Assembly: GCA_900550175.1 (NCBI GenBank)
Contig: URQX01000002.1
Location: 1-64,000 of the forward strand
DNA: 64,000 nt
Direction of reading: 5' to 3'
DNA from: an uncultured Veillonella sp.
GTDB lineage: Bacteria > Bacillota > Negativicutes > Veillonellales > Veillonellaceae
The notes beneath the pieces were generated by a model. It had not been told where the DNA came from. It ran no database searches and was given only the letters and a program-made list of their open reading frames with translations. The position numbers and the translations under genes are program-made. Shown here piece by piece: positions 54,432 through 63,176 of this stretch (position 1 is its first letter; each line of letters opens with the position of its first letter).

Positions 54432-55352
54432 CTAATGCACTTGTATCTTATTAAAATCTGTAGTCAAGTATCTACGCAGCTTTCGTATGGCTCGTTCATG
54501 GCGCCGTTGGATAGCTTGACGACTACAGTTCAGTTCTTCACTGACGGATACGAGGCTTTTACAATCACCGTACACGCGGCGCAGTAGGTCTTGTTGATCT
54601 TGAGATAATCTGCCAAGAGCCCATACGAGGCGAGCCCGTAGTCGTTGTTCCTCATCGGCCGTCATGATCATGTCCGCTATATTTTCTCCAGATGCAAACA
54701 TATCCATACCAACTGCAACCTCTCCATCATCGGTGATGCGGTCTGGTATATGAATCTCACGATGATTTCGCAACCGCTCCCGCTTCCAATACCGCATGTA
54801 ACCATATCTAACACCGGCTTTCACAAAGCCAGGGAACGGTACGGAGCCTTTTAGGTCAAAGCTATAAATCGATTCCAAGAGTATAGCCCATAGATAGCTC
54901 TCTAGGTCCTCACGGAATTCTCGGTTACCCGTCCGATTCGTATAGTGCAAGATGAGTGGCCGATACCTGCGACAGAGCTCGATTTGGGCCGCATCATGGC
55001 GCAGCTCATCGGCAGACCAAGGCTGATAGCCAACTGTCTGTATTCGCATATTGGGGTTTTGACAGATCGATACGAGGCTTTTATCCGATAAAGAAGTTAA
55101 AACCTGATGCCCACAGATGAGAGTCTGTAATCTCAACTCTTCCGGCACCTTATACTCTGGTTTCTTAGATGAAATCTTTCCAGATGATTCTTCCTTAGAG
55201 AATAAATTCTTAGAAGATACTTCCTCAGATTGTGATGCCTCAGATGTTGATTTCCCAGGTAATAGCTCCTTGTTTGAGGATACCTCAGATTGTAAGCTTG
55301 CAGTTTTAATACAGGTTCGTTGTACTAATGGTTCTTCATTTGTGTATAACAT
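54432..55352 (-). CDS. Sigma-70-like factor with acidic N-terminal extension (306 aa)
   Basis: The start at 55352 follows AAAGGGGA. The first 80 residues are Ser/Glu/Lys-rich and low in complexity (SEASQSEEVSSKNLFSKEES). A sigma region 2-like part follows (EDLESYLWAILLESIYSFDL, then FPGFVKAGVRYGYMRYWKRE). Region 4 is clear: LSQDQQDLLRRVYGDCKSLV then VSEELNCSRQAIQRRHERAI. It is probably an alternative sigma factor; its targets are unknown. The following gene, 53419-54027, may be in its regulon. Confidence 0.75.
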   Translation of the reverse strand: MLYTNEEPLVQRTCIKTASLQSEVSSNKELLPGKSTSEASQSEEVSSKNLFSKEESSGKISSKKPEYKVPEELRLQTLICGHQVLTSLSDKSLVSICQNPNMRIQTVGYQPWSADELRHDAAQIELCRRYRPLILHYTNRTGNREFREDLESYLWAILLESIYSFDLKGSVPFPGFVKAGVRYGYMRYWKRERLRNHREIHIPDRITDDGEVAVGMDMFASGENIADMIMTADEEQRLRARLVWALGRLSQDQQDLLRRVYGDCKSLVSVSEELNCSRQAIQRRHERAIRKLRRYLTTDFNKIQVH

Positions 55353-55697
55353 AAATCCCCTTTCCTGCCATGGCATAGCGCTTATCTACACAATAGCGTG
55401 GAACGGGGATTTTGACAAATGAGCAATTTCTTAGAATTTCTCCACATTCTATATCAATGTAGTATTAATTTCTATCCATTAAAAGACATAACTATACACC
55501 TTGGTCAGTAATTGCTGAAAATAATAAAATAGCTGAACATAAAATAGTACAAATATAACGACACAGAGAACATAAATAGCAATAAATCGCCAGAGCAGAA
55601 ATCAAAAAAGACACCACAGTGAAATGTGGTGTCTTTTCGTAAAAGATATGAGTACTACCATTGAGTAATAGTACATAATCTTATGTTTATTGTGTGA
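55353..55697. other. Intergenic region with terminator
   Basis: AT-rich, about 345 bp. It holds the terminator at 55604-55637; nothing else was recognised. Confidence 0.6.
55604..55637 (-). terminator. Terminator of the ATPase gene
   Basis: Minus strand AAAAGACACCACATTTCACT then GTGGTGTCTTTTTTG: an 11-bp stem with a T-run. Confidence 0.85.
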
Positions 55698-56762
55698 TTA
55701 CATTGCAATACAGGATGCTTCCACAAAGTCTTTCAGTTGTGGTTTTACGTAGGTTTGGTACACGTCTGCACCATTGCCACGGACGATGTCACCCCAGTAT
55801 TTATACACATAGCGGTACCAGAAATGGAACATGCTATTTGTGAAGTGGTAGTCAGCGTATTTCGCTGGTCCACGGCTGTTCGCTTGGATACGACCTACGA
55901 GGCCCATGCCCATCAAGTCGTTTAAGCGAGATGTAAAGGTGCCGCTTTTAATTTGGCTCGCTTGCAACAGCTCCACATAGTATGGTCTCTCTAGTGTAGC
56001 AAGGCCAGATAGGATCGCATTAGCACCCGTAATATTCTTCATATCTCGGTGTAAGATATGTTGCGTTTCTTCAAAGAGGGCACCTGATACAGAGAAGAAC
56101 AAATTAATAATATTCGTCTCGATGCTTTCACCATTATCAAAGTACTGCACATAGGCAGGTAAACCACCTGTTACAGCAAATACAGTACGCAAGTCATCCT
56201 TCGCATAGTGAAGGCCCAAGGATTTCATGTCCACCAAGGAGAACGGTTTTACCTCAAAGTATTCCGACACATAGGGACCAATCAAGCTGCGATCGCCAAT
56301 GATACGGCCATCGAGCTGTTCTAACCCATTGGCCATCAAGATGATATTCAAATGGCTCGTTTCTTGATAAGCCTCTAACAAATCGCGCAAATGTATAGGG
56401 AATTGAGGTACAGCCTCCACCAAGGAAGGGTAATCATCAATCACCACAGTCTGAGGCGTATTTACACTGCTTTCAAATAGACCCTCAAAGGCCTCTTGCA
56501 AGCTAGTGATCGGTTCAAATTTGTCCTGCTCATCGGTAGGAACAAAACGTGCCTCAAGAGCTCGATTCATATCGGCTACATGAATTGCTTCATTAGCCAT
56601 GCGACCTGCCAAGTATAGCGCCTTATGACGGCGTACGAGCTGGGAAGCCACATAGGATTTGCCACTGCGATGCGGACCATACACAACACACAAACTCATT
56701 TGATCTATCGCAATACGGGACTGGATACTCTCAATAATTTCAGCACGTCCCACAAAATTCAT
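55698..56762 (-). CDS. Archaeal-type AAA/STAND ATPase with DUF234-like end (354 aa)
   Basis: FVGRAEIIESIQ at the start, Walker A GPHRSGKS near 30-37, Walker B-like TVVIDDYPSL near 115, and a TGGLPAYV sensor near 205 match the archaeal ATPase family. The C-terminal part has a winged helix (IKSGTFTSRLNDLMGMGLVG) and the DUF234 start FTNSMFHFWYRYVYKYWGDI. It ends about 100 residues earlier than typical ATPase-DUF234 proteins, so it may be truncated. The family is often linked to defence, but its function is unproven. Confidence 0.8.
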   Translation of the reverse strand: MNFVGRAEIIESIQSRIAIDQMSLCVVYGPHRSGKSYVASQLVRRHKALYLAGRMANEAIHVADMNRALEARFVPTDEQDKFEPITSLQEAFEGLFESSVNTPQTVVIDDYPSLVEAVPQFPIHLRDLLEAYQETSHLNIILMANGLEQLDGRIIGDRSLIGPYVSEYFEVKPFSLVDMKSLGLHYAKDDLRTVFAVTGGLPAYVQYFDNGESIETNIINLFFSVSGALFEETQHILHRDMKNITGANAILSGLATLERPYYVELLQASQIKSGTFTSRLNDLMGMGLVGRIQANSRGPAKYADYHFTNSMFHFWYRYVYKYWGDIVRGNGADVYQTYVKPQLKDFVEASCIAM

Positions 56763-56976
56763 ATACTCTCACCTCCAACATTCTATGGAGACTATTATAT
56801 CATAAATTTAAAACAAATATAAACTTATTTTCATATTATTAACATGACTTTTTATTATGTTAAATTTTTTACTCATAAAACATACTTATTTTATGGTTTA
56901 CTTTTTACGCATACGATAGTGAAAGCGTCCGTAATTACTACATTCTATGCATATACAGAGAACACATGACGATACA

Positions 56977-57013
56977 AAAAGACGTGCCTACCATATGGTA
57001 AAGCACGTCTTTA
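56977..57013 (-). terminator. Terminator of the GH3 gene
   Basis: AAAAGACGTGC/GCACGTCTTT flanks CTACCATATGGTA. It lies 40 bp downstream of the GH3 stop. Confidence 0.75.
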
Positions 57014-57052
57014 TCGTATTCACATGTAATATATAATTACACATTGCTTTCT

Positions 57053-58201
57053 TTATTGTTGTAGTTGAGTTTGCATCTTCATGAGCAGAATATGCTTAAC
57101 CGCATCATTGAGGCGATCATTTGTAATCGTTCCATTCGCCACGGCTTGGGTTAATGCACGGTGGACTTCATCGATATGAACCGTATCCGCATCAAGGAGG
57201 ACGAGATCACTGCCCGCCACGATAGAATCTACAGCGAAATCCCCTATCTTTTGGTTTGCTTGCAATGCCCCTACGTCGACACGGTCTGTCATGACCACCC
57301 CATTATAGCCAAGCTCATGTCGTAGCCAGTCCGTAATAATCGCCTTAGAAGCGCTGGCCAAGTGAGCATTGTCGATAGCTGGAATTTGTACATGGCTCAT
57401 AACGAGCATATATGTATTCGCCGTCGTCTGTGTAATGAGACGTTTAAATACAGCTACATCCGTAGTATTGAGATATGATTTCGCATCATTAGCAGTCTCA
57501 AAGGACGCATCGCCTAAGCTCACCGTTGGGAAGTAATTATAACCAAACCACATTTGGTTGATTTGGTAACGCTCCGCCATGGCGAGGTCCATATGGCCTG
57601 CCCACGTAGGGTCAGATGTATAGGACACATTCGGTACTCCAAGGTTGGCATTCGGCCCCAATACGAGGTTAAAGCCCATGTCGCGCATTTCGATAGCCGA
57701 TCGGGTCGCTAAATTGATGATTCGTTCCATCGGCAGCTGGCCCCAACGATTTGGCTCTGGCAAACGCAGGAAACTTTCATTAGACCGCAACACCTTATCC
57801 CGATTAATCGCTATATATGGCGTTACCATGCTCGCCGTTGTAGCTGTATGCATAATCTCGCTGGTGAAAGCTTTCACTTGGTTTTTATTATTTAGATTTT
57901 CATTGGTTACCATAACGCCGCTCACACGGTATTTCCTGATGACATCCTTTTGGGACTGTCCTACCGTGCTGCCGTGAAGGCTAATCATCATCAGTTGACC
58001 TATCTTGTCCTCTTGAGACATAGCTCCAAGCCAGGTGTTCACCTTCTCAGGGACAGGCTTATCTGATTGCATGACGGCCCGATACGACACAGTGCGTACC
58101 TCTTCCTGCTCTGCCTGACTCTCATGGTGGCATCCCGCAGTGCCGATAGCGGCGACGATCAAGGCCATGCCACATAGGGCACGTCGTAAAAACAAGTTCA
58201 T
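57053..58201 (-). CDS. Lipoprotein of glycoside hydrolase family 3 (NagZ-like, 382 aa)
   Basis: The signal ends in a lipobox (IGTAGC) with Cys24, so the protein is lipid-anchored. The GH3 catalytic domain follows: EDKIGQLMMISLHGSTVG near 68, GVMVTNENL, AINRDKVLR where KH motifs usually occur, and HELGYNGVVMTDRVDVGALQ near 295 with the expected nucleophile aspartate. The usual (K/R)H(F/Y)PG segment is not plain: WFGYNYFPTVSLGD stands there instead. It is probably a peptidoglycan N-acetylhexosaminidase or an inactive relative. Confidence 0.75.
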   Translation of the reverse strand: MNLFLRRALCGMALIVAAIGTAGCHHESQAEQEEVRTVSYRAVMQSDKPVPEKVNTWLGAMSQEDKIGQLMMISLHGSTVGQSQKDVIRKYRVSGVMVTNENLNNKNQVKAFTSEIMHTATTASMVTPYIAINRDKVLRSNESFLRLPEPNRWGQLPMERIINLATRSAIEMRDMGFNLVLGPNANLGVPNVSYTSDPTWAGHMDLAMAERYQINQMWFGYNYFPTVSLGDASFETANDAKSYLNTTDVAVFKRLITQTTANTYMLVMSHVQIPAIDNAHLASASKAIITDWLRHELGYNGVVMTDRVDVGALQANQKIGDFAVDSIVAGSDLVLLDADTVHIDEVHRALTQAVANGTITNDRLNDAVKHILLMKMQTQLQQ

Positions 58202-58337
58202 CTCTCCACAAAACTCCTTGCTGAACTCTCTTACACATTACTTATCTATATATTATACACTATATAATTCATCGTTTCCTCATGTGAAAGCTAAATTTCT
58301 ATATCAATTTATCATAATAAAGTTATAAAGTAATAAT

Positions 58338-58426
58338 AAAAATCCTACGAATCGCATGTAAGATGACACTCAGTAGTCAATATCTACACAAGTATCAAGT
58401 CACTCATGACCCGTAGGATTTATTTT
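58338..58426 (-). terminator. Terminator of the hydrogenase gene
   Basis: AAATCCTACG pairs with CGTAGGATTT across a long arm with further partial pairing, followed on the minus strand by TTATTATTAC. Confidence 0.55.
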
Positions 58427-58449
58427 AATTTAGCTAATTTATAATACGA

Positions 58450-59880
58450 TTAGCCCTTATATTTAGGGGATGTTGGGCATGTTTCAGGTGTTACGTCTTT
58501 GCGATCACCAAGAACAGCACTGCGGTCTGTGTAGTGTGTATGCAATAATTCGTGTGCCTTATGGCCCAATGGTTCGCCTAAGAAATCTTTGTACAATGCT
58601 TGGATTTCTGGGTTTTCATAGGAAGCAACCCATTTGTAGTTCGCATCAGCTTCGTAAAGACCGCCGATACGAGCTTCCTTAGTTTTCACAGCTTGCGGCA
58701 ATTTAGTGCGCGGTTGACCCCCGCCACCAATACAGCCGCCTGGGCAAGCCATAACCTCGATAAAGTCATAGTGTTTATCGCTGTCTTTCAAGGCATTAAG
58801 GAAGTCACGGGTGTTTTTACCGCCATGCACTACAGCAACGGACAAGGTTACATCATCACCTAATTGAACAGTGGCCTCTTTAACGCCTTCCATACCACGA
58901 ACGTCTTCGAGATGTGTCAAAGCATATGGAGGTGGCTCTTTATCTGTGATGAGCTTGTACGCTGTACGCATAGCTGCTTCCATAACACCACCAGTATTAC
59001 CGAAGATGATGGAGGCCCCAGTTTCCATACCGATTAAGTCATCGAATTGGGACTCTTCAATAGCATTGAAGTCGAGGTTTTCCTCTTGGATCCAACGAAT
59101 GAACTCACGTGTGGTAATGGAAATATCTGTATCCATGCCAAGGGATTCGTCATTGTGATAACGAGCCGCTGCATTTTCTTCTTCCCGTTTTGTTTCTGCT
59201 TTTTTAGCCGTACAAGGGTTTACAGATACAGATACGATATTGCTAGGATTAATGCCTTTTTTCTCAGCAAAGTACGTTTTAATCATAGCTGCTTCCATAG
59301 CGATACAAGAACGTGTGGAAGACAAGTTAGGAATTAATTCAGGGAAGTAGATTTCCGCAAAGCGTACCCACGCTGGGCAGCAGCTTGTGAACTGAGGAAT
59401 TTGACCACCATTTTTAAGGCGTTCTACAAGCTCAGATGCTTCTTCCATAATTGTTAAGTCCGCACCGAAGTTAGTGTCTACTACATAGTCTGCACCTAAT
59501 GCGCGCAATGCACCAACCATTTTACCTTCAAGGAATGTACCAGGTTCGTAGCCAAAGCCTTCACCGATAGCTACACGCACAGCTGGCGCTGTTTGGATAA
59601 CCACAATTTTTTCAGGATCTGCAAGAGCTGCTTTCACCTTTTCAAGCTCGGATTTAGCATGCATGGAGTCGAATGGACATGCAGCCGCACATTGACCACA
59701 GTGGATACATACAGGCACATCACCGTTTGCATCGAGATCATAGTAGTCGAGTACGCTCATTACGTCCGCACAAGCACGACGGCATAACGTACAGTTTTTA
59801 CACTTGGAAATGTCGTGATAAATGGATGGATTGTCTAATGCAATCGGCACGCGTTTATCGATAAATTCGTATTGAGACAT
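58450..59880 (-). CDS. [FeFe] hydrogenase catalytic subunit (476 aa)
   Basis: The start at 59880 follows GAGGAGG. Two 4Fe-4S ferredoxin motifs are present (Cys 27/30/33/37 and 58/61/64/68). H-cluster motifs: L1 TSCCPAW (C167-C168), L2 VSVNPCTAKKAE (C223), and L3 MACPGGCIGGGGQP (about 370). All cluster cysteines are there, but L2 has Asn where the canonical enzymes have Met (MPC), and the usual STCKSP-like helix reads SSTRSCIAM. It is expected to reduce protons to H2 in fermentation. A short version with only two accessory clusters. Confidence 0.9.
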   Translation of the reverse strand: MSQYEFIDKRVPIALDNPSIYHDISKCKNCTLCRRACADVMSVLDYYDLDANGDVPVCIHCGQCAAACPFDSMHAKSELEKVKAALADPEKIVVIQTAPAVRVAIGEGFGYEPGTFLEGKMVGALRALGADYVVDTNFGADLTIMEEASELVERLKNGGQIPQFTSCCPAWVRFAEIYFPELIPNLSSTRSCIAMEAAMIKTYFAEKKGINPSNIVSVSVNPCTAKKAETKREEENAAARYHNDESLGMDTDISITTREFIRWIQEENLDFNAIEESQFDDLIGMETGASIIFGNTGGVMEAAMRTAYKLITDKEPPPYALTHLEDVRGMEGVKEATVQLGDDVTLSVAVVHGGKNTRDFLNALKDSDKHYDFIEVMACPGGCIGGGGQPRTKLPQAVKTKEARIGGLYEADANYKWVASYENPEIQALYKDFLGEPLGHKAHELLHTHYTDRSAVLGDRKDVTPETCPTSPKYKG

Positions 59881-60185
59881 GAGGACCTCCTCTAACAAAC
59901 TAAAACTACCAAACCTTTTGGGGAAACTAGGCCAAACTACGGAGCACTGTGCTCAAGGCGTACTTCCACATCTTACCTTTAGTATACGCTATAGTGAAAG
60001 TTTATACTATGCAGAAATGTTACACTTTTGTGCAAAAATGCGTAATATTATTCACATTGTACCACGAACGAGCAAATCATTCACCAACTTTTCGGGAATT
60101 AAAATTAAATAAAAACGCACGCCCTCTAATGAGAACGTGCGCGTGTGAAGCTTTCACAAAGAATCATAACCCTCGAAGGATCAGA
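59881..60185. other. Upstream region of the hydrogenase gene
   Basis: About 305 bp. An imperfect palindrome around 60030-60060 (TTGTGCAAAAATGCG, ATTATTCACATTGT) faintly resembles a Rex redox operator. It also holds the terminator at 60113-60142 and GTGAAAGC at 60150. No gene is present. Confidence 0.35.
60113..60142 (-). terminator. Terminator of 60186-60560
   Basis: Minus strand GCACGTTCTC ... GAGGGCGTGC followed by GTTTTTATTT. Confidence 0.7.
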
Positions 60186-60560
60186 TTATTTGTCACCCCA
60201 GATAAGTGTGTACACAGCGTATGCAGGAGTGCCTTGTTCAACCTTACGAGTAGATTTGTTAGGTTGTTCTTGTTTTACAACTTCGCCTTGTGGGTTGTAA
60301 AGAGTTACCTTAATGTCTTTTACTTCGCGTTTTTTGTGGTTGAACTCTTCAGTTACGATGTAGTGGTAACCTTCGTAGTCCATAGCTTTGATGTCCAAAA
60401 CAGCTTTTTTGTCATCTTTTTTAACAGAATCGTTATCGATGGACCAAGTGATACCATTGCTATCAGTACCAACAGTATACCAATTTGCTGCATCAACACT
60501 ACCGATGCCACCAATAAATAAAGCGCCTGCTGCCAAAACAGCTGCCAAAGTTTTTTTCAT
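60186..60560 (-). CDS. Secreted surface-adhesin E-like protein (124 aa)
   Basis: The start at 60560 follows GAGAGG. The signal peptide is MKKTLAAVLAAGALFIGGIG. The mature start ANWYTVGTDSNGITWSIDND with SVKKDDKKAVLDIK is the WY-x(n)-ID-x-DS core of the surface-adhesin E-type family. It is similar to 61890-62255 and 62729-63100, forming a local triplet separated by the Fic gene. Its role at the cell surface is unknown. Confidence 0.8.
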   Translation of the reverse strand: MKKTLAAVLAAGALFIGGIGSVDAANWYTVGTDSNGITWSIDNDSVKKDDKKAVLDIKAMDYEGYHYIVTEEFNHKKREVKDIKVTLYNPQGEVVKQEQPNKSTRKVEQGTPAYAVYTLIWGDK

Positions 60561-60650
60561 ATTTTTACCTCTCGAATTAAATACAAGAATATGAAATCTA
60601 GTATATTCGATAAAAATAAATATTTTATGAAAGACAAACGTGCTCAATTA

Positions 60651-61694
60651 TTAAAGCTTCACATAATAGGTAGAACGGCCTCCGCCTTTACGTTGAATAT
60701 GACCAGCCTTTACAAGAGTACGTACAGCGCCTTCAATGGAACTATCACTGAGATTTGGACACCGTTCTCTAATATCTTGCTTTGTGAAAGCCCCTAAGTG
60801 ATTATCGATAGCTGCTTTCACTTGATCCATTGCAGAACCACGATTTGCCAATATAAAACTGCGGTCCTCAAAGTCATGATACGCTGCTAATAGCATTTGT
60901 AACCAATAGCGAATAAACGATATAGGGCAGGAACTTTCATCATACCAAGTATCACTAGACTCGCGTAAAGCAGCATAATACATGTCCTTATGTCTTGCAA
61001 TCTTGGCCTCTAACGATACATATTTCCCTACCATAAAGCCGCTACGATACAACAATAATGTCGTAAGTAAACGACTCATACGACCATTTCCATCATTGAA
61101 TGGGTGAATACATAGAAAATCATGTATAAAAATAGGAATAGCTAGAAGTGGTTCTACCTCTCCATTGCCTACAACACGATTATATTCAGCACAAATCTGG
61201 TCAAGGGCCTCTGCTGTCTCATAAGGCGCTAGAGGAGTAAATAACACCTCTGTCCGTCCATCGGGATAGGTAGCACTAATATAGTTCTGTACACTCTTTA
61301 ACTGTCCACCACGGGCATTGAAATGGTAATTATACAAAATCTTGTGCAACTGCAAAATATGATTGCGACACAAGGATATGGAGTCATAACTTTCATGGAT
61401 AACATTTAAAGCATCACGATACCCCATGATCTCCTGCTCATCCCGATTTCGAGGCGTAGTCTTGTCAGCCACCAACTGCCGAAGCCGTGTACTCGTCGTC
61501 ACAATCCCTTCAATCGCATTCGAAGCCTCTGTACTCTGTACCTTTGCTAACTCTACAAGAGAATCTAATATAGCAGGATTCTGTGAAAGCAAAACCTCCT
61601 CCTTGCCATTCGCCCGGTAGATCCCCGCAATAAGACTTAACATATCCATATCCCACGACAAAGACTGAATCCAACCATACTCAAAACGACGCAT
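60651..61694 (-). CDS. Fic family protein, self-inhibited class (347 aa)
   Basis: The catalytic motif HPFNDGNGR at about 195-203 is complete, so AMP or UMP transfer to a target is expected. An N-terminal STEASNAIEGI segment near 55 fits the inhibitory (S/T)xxxE(G/N) helix of class II Fic proteins, so no separate antitoxin is needed and none is seen. The C-terminus (KQDIRERCPNLSDSSIEGAV) is a winged helix. The start at 61694 follows GGAGG. Confidence 0.85.
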   Translation of the reverse strand: MRRFEYGWIQSLSWDMDMLSLIAGIYRANGKEEVLLSQNPAILDSLVELAKVQSTEASNAIEGIVTTSTRLRQLVADKTTPRNRDEQEIMGYRDALNVIHESYDSISLCRNHILQLHKILYNYHFNARGGQLKSVQNYISATYPDGRTEVLFTPLAPYETAEALDQICAEYNRVVGNGEVEPLLAIPIFIHDFLCIHPFNDGNGRMSRLLTTLLLYRSGFMVGKYVSLEAKIARHKDMYYAALRESSDTWYDESSCPISFIRYWLQMLLAAYHDFEDRSFILANRGSAMDQVKAAIDNHLGAFTKQDIRERCPNLSDSSIEGAVRTLVKAGHIQRKGGGRSTYYVKL

Positions 61695-61889
61695 ACACAC
61701 ACCTCCATTCGGTTCTAATCCCTTATATATAAAATTATTCCCTTAAATTATACCATAATTTAAGGGAATAAATAATTTAGATACATTTAATTATACGTGC
61801 AGAAAGGGTTCTATCTCTTTGAGACCGACTTAGGTAACTACTCCCAAACGAAGTTTTGGAAAGATTTCCTCATTAGGAAATGAGAAAAT

Positions 61890-62255
61890 TTACCAAATCA
61901 AGTGATACACGTGATCTAGGTTACTTCCTTCTTGTATTTGTACTTTTGTATTTGCCAATGTTTCAGAGCCAATCATATAGCCTTGTGGGTTATATGTAGC
62001 AACATCAATGAGCTGTATTGTTTTATCAGCACGGTTGAATGTCATTGTGTAAATAGAGTGATCTCCATTTGGATCTACAATCTTCAAGCGCAATGTAGCA
62101 CGAGCATCGTTTTTATCAACAGAGTCATTGTCGATGTAACCAGTACGGCCAGCTTGGTCCGTATCTAGAGCATACCAACTTTCAGCATGAGACACACCCA
62201 CACCAGCGCTAAACAATAAACCGGCTACCGCTAAACAAGCAAACCATTTTTTCAT
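61890..62255 (-). CDS. Secreted surface-adhesin E-like protein (121 aa)
   Basis: The start at 62255 is preferred since GGAGAG is 7 bp upstream; the ATG two codons earlier overlaps it. Signal peptide MKKWFACLAVAGLLFSAGVG, then ESWYALDTDQAGRTGYIDND and SVDKNDARATLRLKIVD, the same core as 60186 and 62729. Function is unknown. Confidence 0.8.
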   Translation of the reverse strand: MKKWFACLAVAGLLFSAGVGVSHAESWYALDTDQAGRTGYIDNDSVDKNDARATLRLKIVDPNGDHSIYTMTFNRADKTIQLIDVATYNPQGYMIGSETLANTKVQIQEGSNLDHVYHLIW

Positions 62256-62384
62256 AACCATTCTCTCCTGACTATAAAATTCAAATAACTATGCAATCTG
62301 CATACCATAAATTCCCTACGCCTTCATTATAACACCATAATTGCATATTACTAATAAAAACTCTATTAAATGCATAAATTATAT

Positions 62385-62720
62385 AGAACCCCTAAGGAAC
62401 GTCTAGCGAGGCCCCTATGGGCTTTATATAATCCAATGGATTTGATATCTGATATTCGCCCTGTAAGATTGGTAAGAAAACAGAAAGCCCCGAACTATTC
62501 TGAAAACGACTTAGCTTATTCCTCTAGGAACGTCTAGCGAGGCCCTATGGGATCAAATAATCGTATTGTAATAGGGATGGATGCCCATACTAAGGTTAGC
62601 GTAAATTAGAAATAAAAAGGCCCAACACTTCTATGAAAACGACTTAGCTCGCTTTGGAGGCTTTCATAGAAGTGTTGGGTCTACTATCTAAACACACAGT
62701 CTAGAATGGGCATCCCTACA
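62385..62720. repeat. Intergenic repeats and nested inverted repeats
   Basis: GGAACGTCTAGCGAGGCCC occurs at about 62396 and 62526, and GAAAACGACTTAGCT at about 62501 and 62635. An outer inverted repeat (GGGATGGATGCCCAT near 62574 and ATGGGCATCCC near 62706) encloses a perfect inner hairpin. The origin may be a small mobile element or duplicated terminators. Confidence 0.5.
62614..62684 (-). terminator. Terminator of 62729-63100
   Basis: Minus strand CCCAACACTTCTATGAAA pairs with TTTCATAGAAGTGTTGGG over 18 bp, followed by CCTTTTTATTT. The loop contains GCTAAGTCGTTTTC, repeated near 62501. Confidence 0.8.
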
Positions 62721-62728
62721 CCGAAGGA

Positions 62729-63100
62729 TTATTTACCCCATAGGGCCTGCATAACTTCCGCCCCCATGGTATCATCTTCAATTTTTGTAGGTTTTTGTGC
62801 TTCTTTGCTGGACAATAACGCTACGCCTGCAGCGCTGTATACTGTTGTATCAAGTTCTGTCCATGTTTTTTCTTTACGGTCAATGCGTACTGTGTAGATA
62901 TATGTGAAGCCTTCTACATTGTTAATTTTAACGAGTACTGTTGCCGCATCATCTGTTTTATATACAGAAGAATTATCGATGAACCATGCTGCATCGTCAG
63001 CATCAGCATCGATATAGTACCAATCAGCAGCACTGGCTTGACCAAAGCCGCCGAAGAATAAAACCCCTGCTGCAACCATTGCAGCTAACCATTTTTTCAT
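62729..63100 (-). CDS. Secreted surface-adhesin E-like protein (123 aa)
   Basis: The start at 63100 follows AAGGAG. Signal peptide MKKWLAAMVAAGVLFFGGFG, then ADWYYIDADADDAAWFIDNS and SVYKTDDAATVLVKINN, the same fold pattern as 60186 and 61890. It lies 76 bp downstream of gyrA on the same strand and may be partly read from it. Confidence 0.8.
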   Translation of the reverse strand: MKKWLAAMVAAGVLFFGGFGQASAADWYYIDADADDAAWFIDNSSVYKTDDAATVLVKINNVEGFTYIYTVRIDRKEKTWTELDTTVYSAAGVALLSSKEAQKPTKIEDDTMGAEVMQALWGK

Positions 63101-63176
63101 TTCTAAACTCCTTAACGCTAGAGACGACCATCTAAGATGGCCGCCCATAGTTTCTTACATATAGTATTAATACCAA

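Noticed and set aside
59881..60185. Rex operator upstream of the hydrogenase gene
   Set aside because: The match to TTGTGAAATATTTCACAA is too weak to be called; noted only as a possibility.
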